Translations under genes and position numbers: made by a program
Notes under the pieces: model-generated
Databases searched by the model: none
Told to the model about the DNA's origin: nothing
What the model saw: only the letters and a program-made list of their open reading frames with translations
Part shown: in pieces, positions 23,969 through 32,994 of the stretch
Layout: every line of letters begins with the position of its first letter
Position numbering within the stretch: the first letter of the stretch is position 1
Assembly: GCF_005848555.1 (NCBI RefSeq)
Contig: NZ_CP040518.1
Span: forward strand, 3,301,501-3,365,500
DNA from: Blautia sp. SC05B48
GTDB lineage: Bacteria > Bacillota > Clostridia > Lachnospirales > Lachnospiraceae
Direction of reading: 5' to 3'
Length of the DNA: 64,000 nucleotides

Positions 23969-25828
23969 ATGTGCGGAATCTGTGGATTTACAGGTTACAG
24001 ACAGGATCAGAAGACAGTAATTGAAAGGATGATGAAAGCCATTGAGCATAGGGGCCCGGATAGTGAGGGCTCTTTTTGCAGGGAGAAGATCACGCTGGGC
24101 TTTCGAAGACTTAGTATTATTGATTTAGAAGATGGGCAGCAGCCTATGGAAAGTGCGGACGGAAACCTTCATATTGTTTTTAATGGAGAAATCTATGATT
24201 ATAAGGAACTGCGGGCAGAACTTGAGGCTTTCGGCATTTCTTTCTGTACTCATTCTGACACGGAGGTTCTGATAAATACTATTCAGCAGTATGGGGAGAA
24301 GGCACTGGATAAGCTCAGGGGAATGTTTGGATTTGCTGTATGGAATGAACAGGCGCAGAGTTTGATGCTTGCAAGGGATTTTTTTGGAATTAAGCCTGTG
24401 TACTATGCCGAAATAGATGGACACTTTGTATTTGCTTCTGAAATTAAGAGTATCCTTGCATTTCCAGGCTATGAAAGGAAAGTAAATCAGAAGGCACTGG
24501 AGCAGTATTTGTCATTTCAATATTCCCCTCTGGAAGAAACTTTTTTCAGGGGGATTTATAAGCTTATGCCAGGTCATATGCTTTTATATAAAAACGGAAA
24601 CTATGAGATAAAGACTTATTTCAAAACAAAGCTTGCACCAGGCCAATGGGACCGTAAGACGAATATGGAGCAGCTGCGGAATCAGCTTGCAGAGAATTTA
24701 AAGGATTCAGTGGAGCACCATATGTTAAGTGATGTGGAAGTCGGCGCGTTTTTATCCGGAGGAGTGGATTCCGGTTATCTGGCTTCTTCCTCTGGTGCAG
24801 ATCAGGCATTTACAGTGGGATTCGATGAGGGAGACCGATATAGTGAAGTAAACAAAGCTGCCAAAGTGGCAGAAAAAGCAGGTTTGAAACACCATGTGAA
24901 AATCATATCCAAGCAGGAATTCTGGGATGCCCTTCCAGATGTTATGTATCATATGGATGAGCCCCTTGCTGATGCTTCTGCCGTTGCACTCTACTTTCTC
25001 TCAAAAGAGGCTGCAGGTCATGTCAAGGTTGTTCTTTCCGGAGAAGGAGCAGACGAGCTTTTCGGTGGATATAATATTTACAGAGAACCGGAATCATTGA
25101 AAAAAATTGACTGGATTCCATTTGGTGTCAGACGTGTAATTGGAAAACTGGCTGCAAAGCTGCCGGATGTGAAGGGACGAGATTTCCTTATCCGTGCAGG
25201 AATGAAAGTGGAAGAACGTTTCATCGGAAATGCATATATTTACCGTGAAAAAGAGAAAGCGCAGATTTTGAAAAATAAAGTAACAGGACCTTCCACACAG
25301 GAATATTTAAGACCATTTTTTGAAGAACTTGAGTCAGAAAACAGAGGATCACTTCAAGACATGGAAAAAATGCAGTCTGTAGATCTGAGCTACTGGCTTC
25401 CTGGAGATATTTTGCAGAAAGCAGATAAAATGAGCATGGCACATTCATTGGAAGTCAGGGTACCATTTCTGGATAAAGAAGTTTTTGACTTTGCAGCAAA
25501 GCTTCCGAAGGAAGCCAAGATTGCAGCGGGTACAACCAAATATATTTTCCGTAAAGCTGTTTCAGAATTTCTTCCACAGGAAACCGATGAACGTAGGAAA
25601 CTTGGTTTTCCAATTCCAATCCGTGTGTGGCTGCGGCAGGATGACTGGTATCAGATGGTAAAGGAGTTATTTACCTCGAAAGAAGCAGAAGAATTTTTTC
25701 ATACAGAGGAACTGCTTCAGCTTCTGAAAGACCATAAAGAGAAAAAGGCAGATAACAGCCGTAAAATCTGGACAGTTTTGTCATTCCTTATCTGGTACGA
25801 TAAATTCTTTGTTTCATATTCGAAGTAA
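23969..25828 (+). CDS. asnB: Asparagine synthetase B, glutamine-hydrolysing
   Basis: 619 residues. The start at ATG 23969 places the glutaminase nucleophile at Cys2 (MCGICGFTG); CGGAGG lies at 23958-23963, and an upstream in-frame start would bury it. The C-terminal synthetase domain has the PP-loop SGGVDSG (from Ser263) and the SGEGADELFGGY motif. It makes asparagine from aspartate; some Firmicute AsnB proteins instead amidate meso-diaminopimelate of peptidoglycan precursors (known for Bacillus subtilis and Lactobacillus plantarum). The BlaI-type operators upstream favour a cell-envelope role (inference). It stands alone between insertion-sequence debris. Confidence 0.95.
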   Translation: MCGICGFTGYRQDQKTVIERMMKAIEHRGPDSEGSFCREKITLGFRRLSIIDLEDGQQPMESADGNLHIVFNGEIYDYKELRAELEAFGISFCTHSDTEVLINTIQQYGEKALDKLRGMFGFAVWNEQAQSLMLARDFFGIKPVYYAEIDGHFVFASEIKSILAFPGYERKVNQKALEQYLSFQYSPLEETFFRGIYKLMPGHMLLYKNGNYEIKTYFKTKLAPGQWDRKTNMEQLRNQLAENLKDSVEHHMLSDVEVGAFLSGGVDSGYLASSSGADQAFTVGFDEGDRYSEVNKAAKVAEKAGLKHHVKIISKQEFWDALPDVMYHMDEPLADASAVALYFLSKEAAGHVKVVLSGEGADELFGGYNIYREPESLKKIDWIPFGVRRVIGKLAAKLPDVKGRDFLIRAGMKVEERFIGNAYIYREKEKAQILKNKVTGPSTQEYLRPFFEELESENRGSLQDMEKMQSVDLSYWLPGDILQKADKMSMAHSLEVRVPFLDKEVFDFAAKLPKEAKIAAGTTKYIFRKAVSEFLPQETDERRKLGFPIPIRVWLRQDDWYQMVKELFTSKEAEEFFHTEELLQLLKDHKEKKADNSRKIWTVLSFLIWYDKFFVSYSK

Positions 25829-25830
25829 GA

Positions 25831-26106
25831 ATGTTGCTGTCACGCAGAACATATGCAAAAATCCTACCAGAATATTCCAATATCATAGTGCATATGTGTT
25901 ATGCAGCATCCAAACTCTGGAATGTCTGCAACTATGAACGTCGTCATTATAAAGAACTGGGGCGGGAAAAGTATCCTGACTGGTATTATCAGAAAAAAGA
26001 GCATAAAGGAGATCTGTGGTACAGACAACTTCCGTCACAGACAGCGCAAGAGACCTGCAAACAGCTGGACAAAGCATGGAGATCTTTCCTTATATTAAAA
26101 ATATAA
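25831..26106 (+). pseudogene. TnpB N-terminal stub (IS200/IS605 family)
   Basis: 91 residues matching only the start of TnpB-type proteins (SKLWNVCNYERRHYKELG, LPSQTAQETCKQLDKAW). The frame ends after WRSF where an intact protein would go on for about 300 residues with RuvC motifs. It begins two bases after the asnB stop and marks the left edge of the AT-rich Gabija segment. Confidence 0.75.
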
Positions 26107-26211
26107 GGTTTTTGTGAATACTTTTTATTCCTTTATGTTTTCTACGTCCATCAAATAGGATATAATATATGATTATAAATCTATAATGGGAATCAGAAAA
26201 CTGAAGATTAA

Positions 26212-26255
26212 AGGAAGGAAAAGATGTTTAAATTTTAAAACATCAAAATAATGTC
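26212..26255 (+). promoter_or_regulatory. gajA leader: ribosome site, four-codon minicistron and short inverted repeat
   Basis: The only strong ribosome site ahead of gajA (AAGGAAGGAAAAG, 26212-26222 region) is followed at once by ATG TTT AAA TTT TAA, a tiny frame MFKF, whose bases form an inverted repeat GATGTTT/AAACATC. The gajA ATG (26256) comes 17 nt after the TAA with no site of its own. A TATAAT at 26161-26166 is a likely -10. Confidence 0.4.
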
Positions 26256-27977
26256 ATGTATATAAGTGAAATAGTAGAAATTAATAATTATCGGAATTTG
26301 ACCGGAAAGACAATAACGTTTAATGATACTTTAAATTTTCTTATTGGCGAAAATAATATTGGTAAAACCAATATATTAGAATTGATAAACATCTGCTTGG
26401 CAATCGGGAAATTTGCAGAAACCGATTTTATGGATATCACATTACCAATTAAAATTAAATTCAAAGTTAAATATTCAAATGAAGAAATCGGATATTTTGA
26501 AGATAATTTTGATGTAGATGACAGTAATTCAATTACTTTAGTTGCAGTGCAAGATTCTGTCGATGAAAGGATAAATTATTATCACGATACGCCAAATCAA
26601 ACCAAAATTGGTATGGCAACCATACGGACTATGAATATATTGTACTATTATGCACAAAGGATGCCATCAAAGGAAGTAGACTTTAGAAAAACAAGCGGTT
26701 CAGGAAAAGTATTGAATTATCTTATTCAACATAGCTTGGAACAATCTGAAATACAAGAAAAAGATATTCTTAAGAAAACAAAGCTTAAGAACATTGTTAA
26801 AAATGTGAACATACAAATAAAAAAAATAAATACGATTACAGGGGATAGTGTAAGTGCTTATGTTGAAACAGAAGTAGATAAACTTGTATGTAGATTGTTA
26901 GGCTTGGGAGATGAGAATGGACGAGAATTAAGCTCACTGGGCGAAGGGGTTCAATATGCATTTAATATTTTGTTACAAATTATTGAAATAATTTATAACG
27001 TTAAGGCGACAAGGAAACCTGAAGATTTTGAAGAACGATTAATAAACAGAGATGGAAAAAAACTCTTTCCTTTATTCTTAGTATTAGATGAGCCAGAAGT
27101 TCATCAGCATCCATATAGGCAGCGAAGTTTGATTAGAAAAATTAAGGCATTGATTGAAAATAATAATCAAGAATTTTTAAATTTATTAAAGGATTTGTTT
27201 GATATAGATGGATTAACAGGACAGATTTTTATAGCTACACATTCACCGAATATTTTATTGGACAACTACAGACAATTTATAAGATTATATAAAAGTACAG
27301 GAACTGATTCGCAATTAAAAATTGTTTCAGGTATGAATGTTGTGATTGATGATAAATTATATAAGCATATGCTTCATAATTTTATATATTTAAAAGAGGC
27401 TATGTTTAGCAAATGTATTATTTTTGTAGAAGGAGACACTGAAAATGGGGCAATTCCGGTATTTGCTGAACGTATGGGCCTCGATATGGATGAGAGAGGA
27501 ATCGGAGTTATCAAGCTAGATGGAGCAGACAGTGTAAAAAGATGTATGGCACTTTACAAATCTTTTGGAATAAAATCTATCGCGCTAATAGACAAGGATA
27601 AGAAAGAAAGTTATAGTTCTGAACCAGATATCTATTTTACAAAAGCGAATGATTATGAAGAAGATGTATATGACAATTTTAAATTGACTGATTATTTAAA
27701 AAGCTGTAAAGAATTATCAGGAGTAGAACCATATATTCCGATTTTGAGAAGGGAGGGATTAAATTTTAATCCTGGACAATTTGTAGAAAATCCAGCAAAT
27801 ATTGAAATAGATGATACCTTACAAATGAAAATTATGGTGGAGAATAAAGATAGAGAACTTCAAAAATTAAAGCAATCTAAAAATGCGGCTAAAGGTGCAG
27901 TTTTAGCGGGATATGTTACAGTTATTCCGCCTGCTTTTGAGAAAATTATCAATAAATTAATAAAAGAGGTAAAATAA
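26256..27977 (+). CDS. gajA: Gabija protein GajA: OLD-family ATPase with TOPRIM nuclease domain
   Basis: 573 residues. N-terminal ABC/SMC-like ATPase: Walker A GENNIGKT (residues 31-38) and Walker B LVLDEPEVHQHP (Asp278, Glu279), then ATHSPNIL. The C-terminal TOPRIM domain has VEGDTE (Glu392) and LIDKDK (Asp446, Asp448). This order, the length close to known GajA proteins, and the helicase gene immediately after identify a Gabija antiphage system, in which GajA is the DNA-nicking nuclease. Codon and base use is markedly more AT-rich than the flanking genes, indicating transfer. It overlaps gajB by one base (TAATG). Confidence 0.88.
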   Translation: MYISEIVEINNYRNLTGKTITFNDTLNFLIGENNIGKTNILELINICLAIGKFAETDFMDITLPIKIKFKVKYSNEEIGYFEDNFDVDDSNSITLVAVQDSVDERINYYHDTPNQTKIGMATIRTMNILYYYAQRMPSKEVDFRKTSGSGKVLNYLIQHSLEQSEIQEKDILKKTKLKNIVKNVNIQIKKINTITGDSVSAYVETEVDKLVCRLLGLGDENGRELSSLGEGVQYAFNILLQIIEIIYNVKATRKPEDFEERLINRDGKKLFPLFLVLDEPEVHQHPYRQRSLIRKIKALIENNNQEFLNLLKDLFDIDGLTGQIFIATHSPNILLDNYRQFIRLYKSTGTDSQLKIVSGMNVVIDDKLYKHMLHNFIYLKEAMFSKCIIFVEGDTENGAIPVFAERMGLDMDERGIGVIKLDGADSVKRCMALYKSFGIKSIALIDKDKKESYSSEPDIYFTKANDYEEDVYDNFKLTDYLKSCKELSGVEPYIPILRREGLNFNPGQFVENPANIEIDDTLQMKIMVENKDRELQKLKQSKNAAKGAVLAGYVTVIPPAFEKIINKLIKEVK

Positions 27978-29734
27978 TGCAGGCAGAAAATGTTATTAAA
28001 GAAAAACATGCAGGAGATATCGAGCAATTAAAGTTCATCTTCTCGGATGAAAATAGAATAATTGTTACAGCACCAGCTGGATGTGGAAAAACAACAGCAA
28101 TGGTGAGTAAAATTGCTAGAGAATTAAGTAATGGACATATTTTGTCGAATAAGAAAATTTTAGCAATGACATTTAGTGTAAATGCGGCAATGAAAATAAA
28201 AGATTCATTAAAAGCACTTTTACCAGAATTGGTGGAAAACATCCAAAAATATTTAGCTAAAGTGGATGTTGCCAATTATCACAATTTTGCGATGAGAATT
28301 CTCTTTAAACATGGATATTGCCTTAATGGTGAATTCATTCATTTATCGGACTTCAAAATTGTAGACGAAGATAGTCCTCTTTTGAATACATTTATTACAA
28401 GTGCTGATAGTGATAAATTGAAAAAAGTAAATGATGCGGTTAAAGCCTCAAATAAAGAGAATCTGATTGTTGCATTGGATGATTACTGGGATATTTTGAA
28501 CAGAAAGCTAATAACAAATCATGTAATTACATATAATGGAATTTTAATATCTGCAATTAAATTACTGCGTGAAACGCAAATATCTTCTTTTTATAAACAA
28601 TATTATCAGATGATTATTATAGATGAGTTTCAGGATACAAATCTGTTAGGGTATTTGTTGATAAAAAAATTAATTGGCAATAATATGATTATTTTTTTAG
28701 GTGATGATGTTCAAAAAATATATGGTTTTTTAGGTGCTGTAAATGGTATTTTCAATTTAATCATTGAAACCTATCCAGCTATAGAGATTAAATTTTGTAA
28801 TAATTATCGTTTTAGAGAAAATAATCGAATGAAAGCCTTAGATTTATTTATAAGGGATTGTGTAGAAAATTTTCAGCCATCGCATTTAAAAGCCTCAGTT
28901 CTTGTGAAAAATTTACAGAGCGATCATGAAGAAGATGATTTTATTGTAAAGGGAATAGAAAAGATTGTTTCAACTAAAGAAGATAAGGTTGCGGTTCTGG
29001 TACGAGCAGGATGGCAAGGCAATTCAGTTGCTCAAATTTTAGATCAAAAAGGCATTCTGTATTTTAATGCGTTATTTAAAGAAACTGATCCCGAATATAT
29101 TTCTTTTTATAATATAGCATTAGAAGAATTTCATAATAATGTTTTAGGCAAAGCTGTTCAGCGAAATCTAAAGAATTGTTTATTGGCTGTTGATGCCAGA
29201 AGAAATGAAATATATCAACAAGAATCAAAAAAATATATATTTGAATCAATGTATAAATTATTAGAAATTTTATTTGTAGAATCGAAAAAAGTGAGTGGAA
29301 CTTCAAGAGATAAATATGACTATATTGATTTCATTTTAGGAAACAAAGGATTAAAACATATGATGGAATTTGTAGACGAACAAGTTGTTTTAACTACTAT
29401 ACATGCGGCGAAAGGCCTAGAATGGGAATATGTAATTATTCCTAGATTAAATGGTTTCGCTTTTCCAAGTTCTCATATGTGCAGATCTTGTAAGGAAGCA
29501 AATAGTTGCAATGAAGGATTTGATTATTGCAAATTTACATATGCTCAATCATTAAAAAAAGCATTTAAAGAAGAACTGAGTATTTTATATGTTGGAATTA
29601 CAAGAGCAAAAAAGAATGTGTTTTTTACAGTAAACACGGGAGCTAATAAATGGAATCATAGTAAAACTACGAGTTGTTTGCTTAATCTTGAAGGCCTTAT
29701 CTTAGAAGATTATGAATGGGAAAATACAATATGA
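27977..29734 (+). CDS. gajB: Gabija protein GajB: UvrD/Rep-like superfamily 1 helicase
   Basis: 585 residues. SF1 helicase motifs: Walker A PAGCGKTT (Gly35-Thr40), motif II IIIDEFQDTN (Asp216, Glu217), motif V TTIHAAKGLEWEYVI and motif VI LYVGITRAKK. In Gabija it acts with GajA as a nucleotide- and DNA-processing partner. Between motifs V and VI there is a cysteine cluster, CX2CX5CX6C (Cys502, 505, 511, 518), that could bind zinc or an Fe-S cluster. The protein is longer than the best known GajB. AT-rich like gajA. Other OLD-helicase pairs are possible but the match in order and size favours Gabija. Confidence 0.85.
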   Translation: MQAENVIKEKHAGDIEQLKFIFSDENRIIVTAPAGCGKTTAMVSKIARELSNGHILSNKKILAMTFSVNAAMKIKDSLKALLPELVENIQKYLAKVDVANYHNFAMRILFKHGYCLNGEFIHLSDFKIVDEDSPLLNTFITSADSDKLKKVNDAVKASNKENLIVALDDYWDILNRKLITNHVITYNGILISAIKLLRETQISSFYKQYYQMIIIDEFQDTNLLGYLLIKKLIGNNMIIFLGDDVQKIYGFLGAVNGIFNLIIETYPAIEIKFCNNYRFRENNRMKALDLFIRDCVENFQPSHLKASVLVKNLQSDHEEDDFIVKGIEKIVSTKEDKVAVLVRAGWQGNSVAQILDQKGILYFNALFKETDPEYISFYNIALEEFHNNVLGKAVQRNLKNCLLAVDARRNEIYQQESKKYIFESMYKLLEILFVESKKVSGTSRDKYDYIDFILGNKGLKHMMEFVDEQVVLTTIHAAKGLEWEYVIIPRLNGFAFPSSHMCRSCKEANSCNEGFDYCKFTYAQSLKKAFKEELSILYVGITRAKKNVFFTVNTGANKWNHSKTTSCLLNLEGLILEDYEWENTI

Positions 29735-29741
29735 TGCTGGA

Positions 29742-30383
29742 AATACAAATCTGAAATTTACTGTCAGAAAGAAAAGAATTATCTGTGGAATCTGGGCTGT
29801 GTTTTTGACCGCGCCCATAGCAGCTTTCCTGGATATGTACCTGAGAAACAGGCTGGCGGAATATCAAATTGCACGCATACAGGCGATGTTTTCCAGCGGT
29901 AGCGAAACAGACTATCTCACAAAAATGTTGCATTCACTTTGGAGACAGAATAAGCTGATCGGGAAAAGCAAATCAGATGTAACGGGAATCCTGCCAGCAT
30001 TTAATGCGGATTACATTCTGACCTATTTGTCATCTGTATATGGAATAATTGCAGCTATACTTTTGTGCTGTGTTCTTGCGGTTCTGATTTTTGCAGTCTT
30101 TAACACTGCGTTGCGACAGATAAATCAGCTGGGTATGATGATGGGATGCGGGTGCAGAATTGTATTTCTCATCAGTTTTTTGATAAATGTCCTTGAGAAT
30201 CTAGGCGTATTTCCGCAATCAATAACATTTCTTCCGTTTTTTTCAGCCGGAGGAAGCTGTATCATAATTTCTTATGGACTTATGGGGATCGTGCTGAGTA
30301 CTTACAGGTATAAGAATATTTATCCGCGACATCCAGGAGCAGGTTTTATGTCCATTAATTCTAAGGTAAAAAAAGTATCGTAA
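29742..30383 (+). pseudogene. C-terminal fragment of an FtsW/RodA/SpoVE-type protein
   Basis: About 210 residues with the last membrane helices of a peptidoglycan glycosyltransferase of the SEDS family: YQIARIQAMFSS, then NADYILTYLSSVYGIIAA, then ENLGVFPQSITFLPFFSAGGSC, matching the end of FtsW/RodA. A full protein has about 400 residues; the N-terminal half is gone. The frame runs into the gajB 3' end, so the Gabija segment joined or replaced the missing half. The ATG at 29712 lies inside gajB and is not a natural start. Confidence 0.75.
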
Positions 30384-30517
30384 TATTATCCAATGCGTCG
30401 TAAAATCTCCTGCTTCAGCTATGGGGATATAAGACGCGTCCATCGAATTTATGCAAGTAATTGAAGATGGACAAAATAGCAATTGTATTAATTAATGAGC
30501 CATAGCATAATACAAAT

Positions 30518-30939
30518 ATGAACACAACATATAAATCAAACAACAATGTCGTCTATTCCTGTAATACCATGTAGTATGGTGTCCAAAGCATAGACGAAAA
30601 GTATTAATTAATGGTGTGGACGTCCGGCTGAAGGAGCTGCTCACAGAGTATGCTGCAAATCTTTCTGTAGACATTCTGGAAATGGAGAGCATGCCAGACC
30701 ATGTTCATATGCTTTTGGAAGTAGATACTCAGTTTGGCATCCACAAAGCTGTAAAGTCATTTAAAGGCTATACGTCCAGAATTTTAAGACAGGAATTTCC
30801 CTATTTTAAAACGAAAATGCCGACTCTCTGGACAAACAGCTATTTTGTATCGACGGTGGGCGGTGCTCCGCTGGAAACAGTAAAACAGTATATTGAAAAC
30901 CAGAAAACATCGCAGAGACAAAAGGATAAGATGGGATAA
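30518..30939 (+). pseudogene. tnpA: IS200/IS605 TnpA (Y1 transposase), frameshifted
   Basis: Begins MNTTYKSNNNVVYSC, then loses one base near 30563 (TGTAA-TAC instead of TGT AAA TAC); the sequence resumes in another frame as YHVVWCPKHRRKVLINGVDV and continues to the end. The HUH motif (HVHMLLE) and the catalytic Tyr (VKQYIENQ) are intact. One base restores the whole gene, so it is recently dead, or the sequence has an error here. Confidence 0.82.
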
Positions 30940-31718
30940 TGCAAAAAGGAATTAAATTTAGGATCTACCCGAACAGAGAACAGAAAAACTTCATCCATCA
31001 GACCCTGAGATGTTGCCGGTTCATCTACAACCGGGGACTTGCCATGCGTAAGGAAGGCTATGAAAATGGGGAAAAGATCGGCTATTCCCAGACTTCCGCC
31101 ATGCTGACTGAACTGAAAAAGCAAGAGGAGTTTGCCGTTCTGAAAGCAGCAGATTCCATTGCATTACAGCAGTCTTTGCGGGATCTCGACCGGGGATTTG
31201 TGAATTTCTTTCAGAAACGGGCTTCCTATCCAACCTTCAAAAGTAAACATAACCGGTTCCAGTCATACAGAACGGTAAATCAAAAAGATAATATTCGTAT
31301 TGTGGGAAGATATATCAAACTTCCGAAACTTGGATTTGTTAAAATACGGCAGTCGATGGAAGTGGAAAAGATTAATCACGTGATCATTGAGCACACACCG
31401 GCTGGAAAATATTTTGCGGTTTTAAATGTTGATTTTGAACCGGAACCACGCTCAAATGCTGGCGGAACGATAGGGATTGATGTCGGAATCAAAGCGTTCT
31501 ACTCCGACAGTAATGGAAATACGGTATCAAATCCCAGATATCTGGAACGCTCAATGCGAAAACTCATAAGAGAACAGCGCAGGCTTTCCCGAAAACAAAA
31601 AGATTCCCATAACCGCGAGAAGTAGCGGATCAGGGTGGCAAGAGTGTATGAGAAAGTAACCAATCAGCGGAATGATTTCCTGCAGAAACAGTCAACGATG
31701 CTGGTGCGTGAAAACCAA
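30939..31718 (+). pseudogene. tnpB: IS200/IS605 TnpB, nonsense codon and 3' deletion
   Basis: Starts one base after TnpA (TAATG overlap). The N-terminal part (KFRIYPNREQKNFI) runs to the first RuvC motif GIDVGIKAF. A TAG at about 31623-31625 replaces the Gln of REKQRIRV; the frame then continues to LVRENQ and is cut off where GH95 sequence begins (~31719). The RuvC II and III motifs, the zinc finger and the element's right end are lost. Confidence 0.8.
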
Positions 31719-32610
31719 CGATCGAGGGAGCCGTAAAGTTCTATCTTGGGTTCCTGTTCCCATATGGGGAATACTATGTTACCGGGCCTTCCACTTCCCC
31801 GGAAAACCGTTTCTGTGGAGAAGATGGAAAATCCCACAGTGTGGGAATGGCATCCACCATGGATATCAGCATCCTGAAAGAACTGTTTGGGTACTACCTG
31901 AAAATATGTAACATCCTGGGCATAGAGGGAGAGACAGTGGATGTAAAACGGGTACTTTCAAAACTGTCGCCATTTAAGACGGGAAGCTTTGGACAGATCC
32001 GGGAATGGTTCCTGGATTATCCGGAAACAGAGATCCATCACCGCCATGTTTCCCATCTGTATGGTCTTTATCCCGGAAACCTGATCACAGAAAAAACCTC
32101 GGAGCTTCTGGAAGCCTGCCGGGTGGCTCTGGAAAGGCGCGGGGACGAAGGAACCGGATGGTGTATGGCATGGAAAGTATGCCTCTCTGGGCCAGACTCC
32201 GGGACGGGGAACATGCACTGGGGCTTTTGAAAAACCAGCTCCGTTATACCAGGGAGGAAAATATTTCCTGTGTGGGAGGCGGCATTTATCCCAATATGCT
32301 GTGTGCACACCCACCGTTCCAGATCGATGGGAACTTTGGCTTTGCAGCTGCAGTTGCAGAGATGCTTATCCAGAGCAGGAAGGGGCATATCCTGTTGCTT
32401 CCGGCACTTCCGGCTGAGTGGAAAGACGGAAATGTCCGGGGAATGAAGGCACAGGGTGCCATCACAGTTGATTTTGAATGGAGAGATGGCAGGATACACA
32501 GGGTTCGCCTCTGTTCTTCCTGTGAGCAGAAAGTAACGCTTGAATGTAATGGAATTTCAAAAACAGTATTTTTAAGACCTGATGGAACAGAGGATATGAT
32601 TTTTGATTGA
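31719..32610 (+). pseudogene. GH95-type alpha-L-fucosidase, 5'-truncated and frameshifted
   Basis: C-terminal part of a GH95 enzyme: YYVTGPSTSPENRF, MASTMDISILKELF, HHRHVSHLYGLYPGN, then a frameshift near 32175-32185 into PLWARLRDGEHALGLL and the typical end PPFQIDGNFGFAAAVAEML ... LLPALPAEWKDG. The first half is missing, evidently removed with the end of the tnpB element. GH95 enzymes release fucose from mucin and milk glycans, so the strain once had this ability here. Confidence 0.82.
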
Positions 32611-32694
32611 TCTGTCCTGAGGATCTGGAAACCATAGACAGTGGTAAGTAATGGGGTACAATAAAATACAGCCAATCGATTTTGCCAGAAACTA

Positions 32695-32723
32695 TTGATA
32701 TTTCTTAGGGTATCGCATATAAT
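32695..32723 (+). promoter_or_regulatory. Promoter of the structured RNA
   Basis: TTGATA (32695-32700), 17 nt, TATAAT (32718-32723). The predicted start, about 32730, is the start of the folded region. Confidence 0.8.
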
Positions 32724-32729
32724 ATAGTT

Positions 32730-32980
32730 AAACCAAAAGGTTTCGTGTAGCGGCACGTAAAAGCTGTACTGTGCCCGGGCAGGGTAATTACTGGGACTAT
32801 TTGATACTCGGAAGGGTATTACGCCCACACCAGGGAGATACGGTGAGTCCGCGCCGGGGACTTAATGATACCGGCGACATTTTAGACGTTCGGAAGGATG
32901 TCGCGGCTGACAGCCAGCATAAAACCGCTTTTTAAGATTATGGGCACTGGATAACAAAAAGTTGTCCGGTGCTGTTTTTA
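32730..32980 (+). ncRNA. Structured non-coding RNA, about 250 nt (possibly raiA-motif-like)
   Basis: A GC-rich, non-coding, highly foldable block between two pseudogenes, with its own promoter and a strong terminator (12-bp stem 32944-32955/32961-32972, loop AAAAA, TTTTTA). Two internal hairpins close on GGAA tetraloops: ATACTC-GGAA-GGGTAT near 32802-32820 and GACGTTC-GGAA-GGATGTC near 32885-32902. Size and clostridial host are compatible with the raiA-motif RNA, but this identification is from memory and unverified; the presence of a structured RNA is much surer than its name. Confidence 0.68.
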
Positions 32981-32994
32981 TATTATAGTGATGA

